A stretch of DNA of 10,027 bases from an uncultured Bacteroidota bacterium (lineage in GTDB: Bacteria > Bacteroidota > Bacteroidia > B-17B0 > Aurantibacillaceae), in the NCBI GenBank assembly GCA_903923915.1, contig CAIXZI010000618.1, positions 1-10,027 of the forward strand, in the 5' to 3' direction. Position numbers and translations under genes: made by a program. Below the pieces are notes generated by a model. The model was given only the letters and a program-made list of their open reading frames with translations. It was not told the origin of the DNA and did not search any database. Each line of letters begins with the position of its first letter. Position 1 is the stretch's first letter. Shown here piece after piece: positions 1-7,242 of this stretch.

Positions 1-965
1 TTTACCCCTTTTTTATCAAACTCAACAGCTGGAAACGGCAGTTTAAACCCATTAACCACACTAAAAACACTTTGTAAAAATTTAGACTTAGTTTTAATTT
101 TGGTAAAATCTATATCCAACGAAAAATAAAATTGACGATACCTTGAGTAGTAAGTCCGGCTACCATTTGCACCAATAACAATACTTTGATTTGCAACAGA
201 ATTAGTGCCCGTTGTTCCATCCGGATATACAATAACATTGCTTTGTCCACTAACCATACCATCAGCACCGTACCCAAAAGCAAAGGCTATCCATTTAGGA
301 AATTTGGTTTCTTTTTTGAAAAACGAAGCCGGACTAACCGACAACCAATACGTTTGTCCGTTGTAGTTTTTTATTATCTGCGAGCCAAAGGAAGTTCCCA
401 ATTCGTTTGGCCTTATACCTGAGTAATAATCTTGATGAAAAGAAAATTTAAAATGTAAGCGTTGTTCATTCCAAAAATATTGTTGTAAAGTAAACAACGT
501 ACTTCCAGAAACATTGGCCACTTCATCGCCCCAACTAAAGCCCCAACCACTGCTAAAGCCATCCATGATCTCTATGACAGTCATATATGCAGCGCCATAA
601 GCCTCGCCAATAAAAATACTTTGTTTGCGGGTGTAACCTGCCCAAAGCATGGCACGATAAATTTCTCGGGCTGTGTTGTAAGTAGTAAATGTATGACCTA
701 ATTTATCCATTTGGCACCACTCTTTATTATCATTAAAAAAATGAAATTTTGAAGATGCATATTGCTTATACCAAATTTGATTAAGTCCAATGAGAGAGAC
801 CGCAGTATATGCTCCGGTTGTACCTAACAAGATACTATTACGTATTGTTTTTTGTTTTTTCGTAAGAGAATCTACTGGAGTTTCTGTTTGAGAAAAACAG
901 TTGTTAATTATCAATAGAAAAAGAAAAAATGCAACAACTTTTTTATAAAGAAATTCAAAAACCAT
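1..965 (-). CDS. DUF2279 family exported protein, C-terminus cut by window edge
   Basis: The reading frame is open from an ATG at 965 to the left edge, giving 321 complete codons and no stop. The N-terminus (MVFEFLYKKVVAFFLFLLII) is a signal peptide, probably cleaved near CFS/Q at about residue 25; the preceding INNC is a poor lipobox, so a lipoprotein is less likely. A hydrophobic stretch follows at about 46-62. Residues 84-140 hold the conserved core I associate with DUF2279 (YfiM-like) proteins of Bacteroidota: QMDKLGHTFTTY (Asp87, Lys88, His91), then GEAYGAAYMTVIEIMDGFSS and a WGFSWGDEVAN segment. The rest is rich in alternating aromatic and polar residues (YYSRYRQFYFSLDIDF), like beta strands of an outer-membrane or periplasmic protein. 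The molecular function of the family is not known. The start lies 6 bases after the stop of the thioredoxin gene on the same strand, so the two are probably cotranscribed. The family call is from memory of the motif; the export call is firmer. Confidence 0.8.
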   Translation of the reverse strand, partial: MVFEFLYKKVVAFFLFLLIINNCFSQTETPVDSLTKKQKTIRNSILLGTTGAYTAVSLIGLNQIWYKQYASSKFHFFNDNKEWCQMDKLGHTFTTYNTAREIYRAMLWAGYTRKQSIFIGEAYGAAYMTVIEIMDGFSSGWGFSWGDEVANVSGSTLFTLQQYFWNEQRLHFKFSFHQDYYSGIRPNELGTSFGSQIIKNYNGQTYWLSVSPASFFKKETKFPKWIAFAFGYGADGMVSGQSNVIVYPDGTTGTNSVANQSIVIGANGSRTYYSRYRQFYFSLDIDFTKIKTKSKFLQSVFSVVNGFKLPFPAVEFDKKGV

Positions 966-971
966 CAACAA

Positions 972-1988
972 TTATTTACTCGAAGTTGGGTTTGGTTTTT
1001 TAAGAAATTCATCCCACTTCATTTTTTTATAATCGTCACTGCCAAAGTAATGCGCTATTTTGTTTGTCCACTCGGGTGTTTGATAAAAGCTTACTACATC
1101 GAGTATTTCCAGCTTTTCATCTAAAATAACCATGCTTGGAATTACAAAATTTTTGCGCGTTAATTCTAACGATAATGCATGAAATGGAAATCCTCCAACG
1201 TCATTATTGGCATATTTTACACCTTTAAATTCTATTTCGTCTTTTTCTTGTTGCGCATTAAATTTAACTAAATAGTATTTTTTATTAAGGTATGAAACCA
1301 GCGCTGTATCTGTAAATGTGGTGGCATTCATTACTCGACAAGTATTACAAAAATCAGTATAAATATCAACTAATATTTTTTTAGGGTGTTTTTTCTGAAG
1401 CTCTAAAGCTTCTTTAAATGTATACGTTTTAGGTTGTTTTTTTACGAAATTAGTATCATTAAAAGTATGTTCAAAATTTTTATTAAAATCGTCGAAGGAC
1501 GCTGTTTTAAAGGCATTTTCAACAGTAAAAACCAAAAGTGGTTCAATTTTTTTTGTTTCTAAAAATCCTTGCGATAATAAGTTGAATTGAAAATTATTGG
1601 CTACAAAAATGGTGGATGGATAACTTAAACTTTGTCCTAAAAATTTTATCGCCAAATCGTGCGGCGATTTTTTTTCTTTGCTTCTGTTTACATATTTCTC
1701 GCCGTTATACTCAATAGTATCATGGGTTTCTGCATTAAACTGCACCGGATAAAAATACGCGTTAATATATCCCGCAATGTTTGGATCGGAATAAGTGGTT
1801 TTTACCATATGTTTGCACCAACCGCACCAATCAGTATAAATATCAATCAGTAAAGGTTTTTGCTGTTTTTTTAAAACTTCTTGCGCTTCTTTAAAAGTAA
1901 GCCACTTTACTAAACCATGATTTTCTTCTTGCGCGGATAAATTTAATCCACAAAAAATCGTTATTGTTAATAATAAACGCCAAAACAT
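972..1988 (-). CDS. Exported protein with two tandem thioredoxin-fold domains
   Basis: The protein is 338 residues from the ATG at 1988. The N-terminus MFWRLLLTITIFCGLNLSAQ is a clean signal peptide (cleavage after SA). The frame stays open to a GTG at 2012, but that would add eight mainly aromatic residues before the signal peptide, so the ATG is preferred. Domain 1 (about 25-150) has the active-site motif DWCGWCKHM (Cys55, Cys58) and a cis-proline at SYPSTIFV (Pro124). Domain 2 (about 187-310) has DFCNTCRVM (Cys214, Cys217) and a cis-proline at VIPSMVIL (Pro284). The two halves align along their length: LLIDIYTDWC with ILVDIYTDFC, then an FNA..., IE..G.KY.N block and PHDLA with PFHAL, which points to an internal duplication. 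Both halves keep a CxxC pair, so both could be redox active, probably in thiol-disulfide exchange in the periplasm; the substrate is unknown. It is divergent from atpB and tightly followed by the DUF2279 gene. Confidence 0.85.
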   Translation of the reverse strand: MFWRLLLTITIFCGLNLSAQEENHGLVKWLTFKEAQEVLKKQQKPLLIDIYTDWCGWCKHMVKTTYSDPNIAGYINAYFYPVQFNAETHDTIEYNGEKYVNRSKEKKSPHDLAIKFLGQSLSYPSTIFVANNFQFNLLSQGFLETKKIEPLLVFTVENAFKTASFDDFNKNFEHTFNDTNFVKKQPKTYTFKEALELQKKHPKKILVDIYTDFCNTCRVMNATTFTDTALVSYLNKKYYLVKFNAQQEKDEIEFKGVKYANNDVGGFPFHALSLELTRKNFVIPSMVILDEKLEILDVVSFYQTPEWTNKIAHYFGSDDYKKMKWDEFLKKPNPTSSK

Positions 1989-2019
1989 GGCATAAAAGTA
2001 GAAAAAATTCACGGCGAAA

Positions 2020-2050
2020 TTTCTTTAATAGCAATTTATAGCTAAATTTG
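2020..2050 (+). promoter_or_regulatory. Predicted Bacteroidota-type promoter of the atp operon
   Basis: TAAATTTG at 2043-2050 matches the Bacteroidota -7 consensus TAnnTTTG exactly. Nineteen bases upstream lies TTTC at 2020-2023, three of four matches to the -33 element TTTG. Transcription would start near 2055, leaving a leader of about 35 bases before the atpB ATG. The 102-base gap between the divergent thioredoxin and atpB starts has no other good match on this strand. I saw no convincing promoter for the minus-strand gene in the same gap. Confidence 0.5.
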
Positions 2051-2061
2051 CACCCGAATTA

Positions 2062-2081
2062 AAAAACCGTTAAAAACCGTT
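2062..2081 (+). repeat. 10-bp tandem direct repeat in the atpB leader
   Basis: AAAAACCGTT occurs twice back to back (2062-2071 and 2072-2081), between the predicted transcription start and the atpB start codon at 2091. It may be chance in AT-rich DNA, a small regulatory site in the 5' leader, or an A-rich unpaired leader of the kind that helps ribosomes bind in this phylum, where Shine-Dalgarno sequences are rare. Confidence 0.5.
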
Positions 2082-2090
2082 AATTTGTCA

Positions 2091-3263
2091 ATGTCTTATA
2101 TAACAAGTCTTTTAAGCAAAAAAACACGAGTAATAGCCCTATTTATAGCTATATTTTCTTTATCGGTTTTTAAATCTTTTGCCTACGAACCTACTGAAGA
2201 TACTACTAAAAAAGCAGAAGCACATACCGAAAGCGGCAAATTTGATGCCGGTAAATTAATTACCGAACACATTGGCGATAGTTACGGCTGGCACATGTGG
2301 GGCGAAGGGCACAATGCAGTAGCTATTCCATTACCTGTAATTTTATATTCTGATAAAGGTTTAGATATTTTTATGTCATCTGGGTTTCATCATGGCGCAG
2401 AAGATGTAGTAGCTAAAAATACCTACCGTTTAGAAGAAAATCATATTAAAGTGGTTGAAAATGGAGTTGTTAATGAAGAAGCTACCGAAAAATTAACCGA
2501 TTTATCCATCACTAAAAACGTAATGTCTTTATTAGTAAGTGCGTTCTTATTATTATGGATATTTTTAAGTGTTGCCAAATCATATAAAAACCGTGTGGGT
2601 ATGGCACCTAAAGGTTTACAATCTTTTATTGAGCCACTTATTATTTTTGTACGTGATGATGTGGCTAAAACTTCTATCGGACCGAAATACGAAAAATTCA
2701 TGCCTTATTTATTAACGGTGTTCTTTTTCATCTTCGTTAACAATTTAATGGGTTTAATTCCGATATTTCCGGGTGGAGCTAACTTAACCGGTAACATTGC
2801 TATTTGTGCCGTTTTAGCTTGCTTTACATTGATCATCATTTTTGCAAATAGCAACGCACATTATTGGAGACACATTTTTGCTATGCCTGGTGTACCGGCA
2901 TGGGTGCTTATTATATTAACACCGATTGAACTTTTAGGTGTTGTTTTACGTCCATTTGTATTAATGATACGTTTGTTTGCTAACATCACGGCAGGACATA
3001 TTATAGCCCTAGCATTTTTTAGTTTGATATTTATTTTTGGAGAGATGAGCACTGGTGCAGGTTTAGGTGTAGCTGTTCTTTCCGTTGCATTTACTGTATT
3101 TATGGGCTTTATGGAATTATTGGTAGCGTTTTTACAAGCTTATGTATTTACGCTTTTATCGGCTATGTATTTTGGAGCAGCTATTGAAGAAGGACACCAT
3201 GCGCACGACGAACATCATGCACATGACCACGCTCAACCGGAAGCTCAAATAGATTTAGTATAA
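2091..3263 (+). CDS. atpB: F1Fo ATP synthase subunit a (Fo proton channel)
   Basis: Subunit a forms the two half-channels that carry protons to and from the c-ring in the inner membrane. The protein is 390 residues from the ATG at 2091; a TTG two codons upstream (2085) is open but unlikely. It is much longer than the roughly 270 residues of E. coli because of an N-terminal signal-peptide-like segment (about 12-32) and an extra soluble region of about 110 residues, a form I associate with Bacteroidota. Membrane helices follow from about 145. The essential arginine is Arg294 in IRLFANITAGH. The Glu/His pair of E. coli (Glu219, His245) is swapped here: His303 (AGH) and Glu342 (GFMELLVAF), as in mitochondria; Gln349 matches E. 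coli Gln252. The C-terminus is an unusual histidine-rich tail, with seven His in residues 369-380. First gene of the atp operon. Confidence 0.97.
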   Translation: MSYITSLLSKKTRVIALFIAIFSLSVFKSFAYEPTEDTTKKAEAHTESGKFDAGKLITEHIGDSYGWHMWGEGHNAVAIPLPVILYSDKGLDIFMSSGFHHGAEDVVAKNTYRLEENHIKVVENGVVNEEATEKLTDLSITKNVMSLLVSAFLLLWIFLSVAKSYKNRVGMAPKGLQSFIEPLIIFVRDDVAKTSIGPKYEKFMPYLLTVFFFIFVNNLMGLIPIFPGGANLTGNIAICAVLACFTLIIIFANSNAHYWRHIFAMPGVPAWVLIILTPIELLGVVLRPFVLMIRLFANITAGHIIALAFFSLIFIFGEMSTGAGLGVAVLSVAFTVFMGFMELLVAFLQAYVFTLLSAMYFGAAIEEGHHAHDEHHAHDHAQPEAQIDLV

Positions 3264-3281
3264 GAAATTTAAAAGTTTTTG

Positions 3282-3299
3282 CCTGTTTCGTAAAACAGG
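3282..3299 (+). other. Intercistronic hairpin between atpB and atpE
   Basis: CCTGTTT (3282-3288) and AAACAGG (3293-3299) form a perfect 7-bp stem with the four-base loop CGTA, followed by TTTTGTTT. It sits in the 66-base gap before atpE. The stem is short and the T-run broken, so it is a weak terminator at most; an RNA processing or stability element protecting the atpE message is equally possible. Confidence 0.4.
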
Positions 3300-3329
3300 T
3301 TTTGTTTAACCTAAATAAAAAAAAGTAAC

Positions 3330-3572
3330 ATGATGTCAACTGTATTATTAGAAGCTGTACAAGCACACGGTATTGCCGCTGTGGGTGCAGGTATCGCTGC
3401 ATTAGGTGCAGGTGTAGGTATTGGTCGTATTGGTGGTTCTGCTTTAGAATCAGTAGCACGTCAGCCTGAAGCTGTAAACGACATCCGTAGTAACATGATT
3501 TTAACAGCCGCTCTTGTAGAGGGTGCTGCTTTCTTCGCTATGGTTGTTGCACTATTAGTAGTGTTCAAGTAA
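3330..3572 (+). CDS. atpE: F1Fo ATP synthase subunit c (proteolipid rotor ring)
   Basis: This is the small hairpin protein that assembles into the rotating c-ring, with one ion-binding carboxylate per copy. The protein is 80 residues, a normal family length. Helix 1 (about 12-34) is rich in Gly and Ala (AVGAGIAALGAGVGIG), the polar loop is RQPEA at 44-48, and helix 2 (about 54-79) carries the ion-binding Glu64 in AALVEGAAFFAM. The Na+ ligands of sodium-coupled rings, a Gln in helix 1 and a Ser or Thr just after the Glu, are absent, so proton coupling is expected. Two ATGs stand side by side (3330 and 3333); either could be the start. It is flanked by a hairpin on each side (3282-3299 and 3582-3610), which sets it apart from the tightly packed genes after it. 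Confidence 0.97.
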   Translation: MMSTVLLEAVQAHGIAAVGAGIAALGAGVGIGRIGGSALESVARQPEAVNDIRSNMILTAALVEGAAFFAMVVALLVVFK

Positions 3573-3581
3573 CAAAAATCT

Positions 3582-3610
3582 TGCGCCAACGGTTGGTTGG
3601 CGCATTTTTT
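3582..3610 (+). terminator. Intrinsic terminator-like hairpin inside the atp operon, after atpE
   Basis: TGCGCCAAC (3582-3590) pairs perfectly with GTTGGCGCA (3596-3604) around the five-base loop GGTTG, and six Ts follow at once (3605-3610). This is a textbook rho-independent terminator by shape, with a GC-rich stem in an AT-rich region, 9 bases after the atpE stop. Because atpF-atpG follow in the same direction with no promoter I can recognise in the gap, it probably acts as a partial terminator, so that the atpB-atpE part of the message exceeds the rest. This would suit the many copies of subunit c per enzyme. Confidence 0.7.
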
Positions 3611-3652
3611 AAAAACTTAGGAAACAAAAAAGAATTATAAACAAAGAATAAA

Positions 3653-4147
3653 ATGGAATTAATAAAACCCGCAATAGGCCTAGTATTTTGGATGATAGTA
3701 ACCTTTGCTATTATCTTTTTAATACTTAAAAAATATGCCTGGAAACCTATTCTTGACATGATTAAAGAAAGAGAAGAAGGTATTGAAAAAGCCCTTAAAT
3801 CGGCTGATGACGCACTAGAAACTATGCGTGAATTGAAATCTTCTAACGAAAAAATATTAGCAGAAGCTCGTGCAGAAAAAGATATTATTCTAAAAGATGC
3901 GCGTGATACTAAAGATGCTATTATTAACGAGGCAAAAGCAAAAGCAAAAGTTGAAGCAGATCGTATGGTTGCTCAGGCTCGTGAAGCTATTCAAACAGAA
4001 AAATTGGCTGCTATTACCGAGTTAAAAGCGCAAGTAGCTACTTTATCAATTGATATTGCTGAGAAAATTTTAAAAGAGCAATTATCATCTGAAGAAAAAC
4101 AAAAAACATTAACCAGCAATCTTGTAAAAGAAGTTACCTTAAACTAA
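3653..4147 (+). CDS. atpF: F1Fo ATP synthase subunit b (peripheral stalk)
   Basis: Subunit b is the stator stalk that links the membrane part to the delta and alpha subunits. The protein is 164 residues, close to the 156 of E. coli. One membrane helix lies at about 7-26 (AIGLVFWMIVTFAIIFLIL), followed by KKYAWKPILDMIKEREEGI, the usual junction of family members. From about 36 to 140 the chain is almost all Ala, Glu, Lys and Arg with heptad-like spacing, as expected for the long dimeric coiled coil. The C-terminal segment (ATLSIDIAEKILKEQL) is the delta-contacting end. There is only one b-type gene here, so a homodimer is likely. The stop is separated from the atpH start by one base, which suggests translational coupling. 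Confidence 0.96.
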   Translation: MELIKPAIGLVFWMIVTFAIIFLILKKYAWKPILDMIKEREEGIEKALKSADDALETMRELKSSNEKILAEARAEKDIILKDARDTKDAIINEAKAKAKVEADRMVAQAREAIQTEKLAAITELKAQVATLSIDIAEKILKEQLSSEEKQKTLTSNLVKEVTLN

Positions 4148-4148
4148 C

Positions 4149-4691
4149 ATGCTAGTAGCCACCAGATACGCCAAATCGCTTTTACAGCTTGCCAATGAAA
4201 AAGGGCAGCTTGAAAAAGTTTATGCTGATATGCAATTGGTAGAGAGCGTTTGCGAACAAAATAGAGAATTTACCAACTTCTTAAATAGTCCTATTATTAA
4301 AACCGATAAAAAGGTAGCCGTTGTAAAAGAAGTTTTTGCAGGTAAAGTAAGCGATATTACGGCTGGTTTTTTAACCATACTTACTCAAAAACGCAGAGAA
4401 TTATACATGAAAAATATTGCTGCAGAATTTGTTGCGCAATACAAGCAGTATAAAAATATTTTAACCGCTGTTATCACATCTGCCGTAGGCATTGATAGCA
4501 CGGTAAAGGCAAAAGTTTTAGAGTTAGTAAAACAAACTACTAAAGGTGAAGTTGAGTTAGTAGAAAAAGTAGATAAAAATTTAATTGGAGGTTTTGTACT
4601 TACCATTGGCGATAAGCAGGTGGATGCAAGCGTTTCAAGAAAATTAAACGATTTAAGAAAAACATTTACAGGAAATACTTTTAATAATTAA
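4149..4691 (+). CDS. atpH: F1Fo ATP synthase subunit delta
   Basis: Delta caps the F1 head and fastens it to the b stalk (the OSCP equivalent). The protein is 180 residues against 177 in E. coli. The N-terminal helical domain starts with ATRYAKSLLQLA, the family's usual opening, and includes FLNSPII at about 44-50. The C-terminal part holds the family signature LIGGFVLTIGDKQVDASVSR at about 145-164, followed by KLNDLRKTF. It begins one base after atpF and ends 9 bases before atpA, so it belongs to the same transcript. Confidence 0.96.
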   Translation: MLVATRYAKSLLQLANEKGQLEKVYADMQLVESVCEQNREFTNFLNSPIIKTDKKVAVVKEVFAGKVSDITAGFLTILTQKRRELYMKNIAAEFVAQYKQYKNILTAVITSAVGIDSTVKAKVLELVKQTTKGEVELVEKVDKNLIGGFVLTIGDKQVDASVSRKLNDLRKTFTGNTFNN

Positions 4692-4700
4692 ATAATACAA

Positions 4701-6281
4701 ATGGCAGAAATTAAACCCGCAGAAGTATCTGCAATTTTACGTCAGCAATTAGCAGGCTTTAAATCAGAAGCTGAATTAGAAGAAGTTGGTACCGTACTAC
4801 AAGTTGGTGATGGTATTGCTCGTATTTACGGCTTGTCTAAAGTGCAAAGCGGTGAGCTTATAGAATTTGAAACGGGCTTACAAGCCATCGTTCTTAACTT
4901 AGAAGAAGACAATATTGGTGCCGTATTATTAGGTCCAAGTGTTGGTATTAGCGAAGGTTCTTCGTGCAAACGCACCGGACGCATTGCTTCATTAAAAGTA
5001 GGCGAAGGCATGTTAGGTCGTGTAGTTAATACTTTAGGAGAACCCATTGATGGTAAAGGTCCAATCACTGGAACAACTTACGAAATGCCACTTGAACGTA
5101 AAGCTCCAGGTGTTATTTATCGTCAGCCGGTTGCTGAGCCTTTACAAACTGGTATCAAAGCGATTGATGCGATGATTCCTATTGGTCGTGGTCAGCGTGA
5201 GCTTATCATTGGCGATCGTCAAACAGGTAAATCTACCGTTGCGATAGATACTATCATCAACCAAAAAGAATTTTACGAAGCAGGTAAACCTGTATTTTGT
5301 ATATACGTTGCAATAGGACAAAAAGGAAGTACAGTAGCAAACGTACAACGTACTTTAGAAGAAAACGGTGCAATGGCTTACACAGTTATTGTTGCTGCAT
5401 CTGCTTCTGAGCCTGCTGCTATTCAGTTCTACGCTCCATTTGCAGGTGCTGCTATCGGAGAGTTTTTTCGCGATACCGGTCGTCCGGCATTAATTATTTA
5501 TGATGATTTATCTAAGCAAGCAGTTGCTTACCGCGAGGTGTCATTATTATTACGTCGTCCTCCAGGGCGTGAAGCATATCCTGGTGACGTGTTTTATTTG
5601 CATAGCAGATTGTTAGAGCGTGCAGCTAAAATCAACGCATCTGATGATATCGCTAAAAGCATGAACGATTTACCTGAATCAATTAAAGGAATTGTAAAAG
5701 GTGGTGGTTCATTAACAGCACTTCCTATTATTGAAACACAAGCGGGTGACGTATCTGCCTACATTCCGACAAACGTAATTTCGATTACTGACGGACAGAT
5801 TTTCTTAGAGGGTAACTTATTTAACTCAGGTGTTCGTCCCGCAATTAACGTAGGTATCTCTGTATCGCGTGTGGGTGGTAATGCTCAAATTAAATCAATG
5901 AAAAAAGTAGCGGGTACTTTAAAGCTTGACCAAGCACAGTATCGTGAGCTTGAAGCATTTGCAAAATTTGGATCTGATTTAGATGCTGCTACAAAATCTG
6001 TACTTGATAAAGGTGCTCGTAACGTAGAAATTTTAAAACAAAATGCATTCTCTCCACTTCGTGTTGAGCAACAAATTGCTATTATTTACTGCGGTACTCG
6101 TAACTTATTACGCGAAGTGCCTGTAAATAAAGTACGCGAATTTGAGAAAGACTTTTTAGATGTATTAGAGCGTAAACACAAAAATGTATTAGATGGCTTA
6201 AAAGCTGGTCAGTACACAGATGAGATTACAAATACATTAGAAGAAGTAGCAAAAGAAGCAACTAAAAAATTCAAAGCTTAG
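4701..6281 (+). CDS. atpA: F1Fo ATP synthase subunit alpha
   Basis: Alpha forms the F1 hexamer with beta and binds nucleotide at non-catalytic sites, and it supplies the arginine finger to the catalytic beta sites. The protein is 526 residues, slightly longer than the 513 of E. coli. Domains: N-terminal beta-barrel (about 27-95), nucleotide-binding domain with Walker [10 protein letters not shown] (171-179) and Walker B LIIYDD (264-269), then the helical C-terminal domain. The ATPase alpha/beta signature [10 protein letters not shown] is at 380-389, followed by Arg390 of SRVGG, the equivalent of E. coli Arg376. Gln173 in the Walker A motif is typical of alpha and separates it from beta. The start [10 protein letters not shown] is the usual one. 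The partner beta gene is not in the window. Confidence 0.98.
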   Translation: MAEIKPAEVSAILRQQLAGFKSEAELEEVGTVLQVGDGIARIYGLSKVQSGELIEFETGLQAIVLNLEEDNIGAVLLGPSVGISEGSSCKRTGRIASLKVGEGMLGRVVNTLGEPIDGKGPITGTTYEMPLERKAPGVIYRQPVAEPLQTGIKAIDAMIPIGRGQRELIIGDRQTGKSTVAIDTIINQKEFYEAGKPVFCIYVAIGQKGSTVANVQRTLEENGAMAYTVIVAASASEPAAIQFYAPFAGAAIGEFFRDTGRPALIIYDDLSKQAVAYREVSLLLRRPPGREAYPGDVFYLHSRLLERAAKINASDDIAKSMNDLPESIKGIVKGGGSLTALPIIETQAGDVSAYIPTNVISITDGQIFLEGNLFNSGVRPAINVGISVSRVGGNAQIKSMKKVAGTLKLDQAQYRELEAFAKFGSDLDAATKSVLDKGARNVEILKQNAFSPLRVEQQIAIIYCGTRNLLREVPVNKVREFEKDFLDVLERKHKNVLDGLKAGQYTDEITNTLEEVAKEATKKFKA

Positions 6282-6293
6282 AATTAAAGATTC

Positions 6294-7181
6294 ATGGCAA
6301 ACTTAAAAGAAGTACGAAATAGAATAACATCGGTTGGTTCAACCATGCAGATTACAAGCGCCATGAAAATGGTGAGTGCTGCAAAACTTAAACGCGCACA
6401 GGATGCTGTAACACAAATGCGCCCGTATGCAAATAAGCTTACTTCTATTTTACAAAACCTAAGTGCAAGCTTAGATACTTCTGAAAATAAATTTGCACGC
6501 AGTACCGAGGGAGATAATGTGCTTTTAATTGTTATCTCTTCTAACCGTGGTTTAGCGGGTGGGTTTAATGCTAACGTAATTAAAAAGGCTTGGAGCTTAA
6601 TTAAAAACGATTATAAGGGTTCTTCTAAAGTTTCTGTTTTATGCATTGGTAAAAAAGCAGATGATGCTTTTAAAAGAACAGATCACCGCATTCATGGAAC
6701 AGATTTACCACATCACTTAAACGAATTATTTGATAAACTTTCTTTTGATAACGTAGCACCTGTTGCCGAAAAAATTATGCAGGCTTTTGCCAATAATCAA
6801 TTTGATAAAGTTTATTTGGTTTACAATCAGTTTAAAAATGCGGCTGTACAACTTACCGTAGCTGAACGTTTTTTACCTATTGATACATCTGCAACCACAG
6901 CTGCAAAAGGAAGCAATAATGCTGATTATATTTTTGAACCCAACAAAGAATATATCGTAAACGAATTAATTCCTAAATCGTTAAAAATACAATTTTATAA
7001 AGCCTTATTAGATTCTGTTGCTTCTGAACACGGTGCTCGTATGACCGCTATGCACAAAGCAACCGATAATGCTAAAGAAATGTTACGCGCATTAAAAATC
7101 AGTTATAACAAAGCTCGTCAGGCTGCTATTACTAATGAAATATTAGAAATTGTTGGTGGTGCAGAAGCTTTAAAAGGTTAA
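6294..7181 (+). CDS. atpG: F1Fo ATP synthase subunit gamma (central rotor shaft)
   Basis: Gamma is the rotating shaft that joins the c-ring to the catalytic head. The protein is 295 residues against 287 in E. coli. The N-terminal helix has the conserved MQITSAMKMVSAAKLKRAQ at 18-36, the middle domain has SSNRGLAGGFNANV at 82-95, and the C-terminal helix has SEHGARMTAMHKATDNA at 244-260, which packs against the N-terminal helix to make the shaft coiled coil. The protein ends EIVGGAEALKG. It starts 12 bases after atpA and is the last gene of the operon, followed 25 bases later by a strong hairpin terminator. Confidence 0.97.
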   Translation: MANLKEVRNRITSVGSTMQITSAMKMVSAAKLKRAQDAVTQMRPYANKLTSILQNLSASLDTSENKFARSTEGDNVLLIVISSNRGLAGGFNANVIKKAWSLIKNDYKGSSKVSVLCIGKKADDAFKRTDHRIHGTDLPHHLNELFDKLSFDNVAPVAEKIMQAFANNQFDKVYLVYNQFKNAAVQLTVAERFLPIDTSATTAAKGSNNADYIFEPNKEYIVNELIPKSLKIQFYKALLDSVASEHGARMTAMHKATDNAKEMLRALKISYNKARQAAITNEILEIVGGAEALKG

Positions 7182-7206
7182 GTTTTATAAAATTAGATAC
7201 TAAAAG

Positions 7207-7232
7207 AAACCCTTCCTAGCGAAGGGTTTTTT
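7207..7232. terminator. Intrinsic terminator of the atp operon, probably bidirectional
   Basis: AAACCCTTC (7207-7215) pairs perfectly with GAAGGGTTT (7221-7229) around the loop CTAGC, and the T-run continues to 7232. On the minus strand the same stem is followed by CTTTTA, so it can also end the convergent propeller gene, whose stop codon is at 7243-7245, only 10 bases away. Both genes appear to share it. Confidence 0.85.
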
Positions 7233-7242
7233 GTTTCGTATA

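Noticed and set aside
186..422. Plus-strand open frame of 78 residues
   Set aside because: It lies antisense to the DUF2279 gene, whose minus-strand frame is continuous through the region and has a signal peptide and family motif.
2010..2012. GTG as start of the thioredoxin protein
   Set aside because: It would add eight mainly aromatic residues before a signal peptide that is already complete from the ATG at 1988.
2085..2087. TTG as start of AtpB
   Set aside because: An ATG lies two codons downstream and TTG starts are rare; nothing in the sequence favours the longer form.
3330..3572. Sodium-coupled c-ring
   Set aside because: The Gln in helix 1 and the Ser or Thr after the ion-binding Glu that mark Na+ rings are missing (Glu64 is followed by Gly-Ala).
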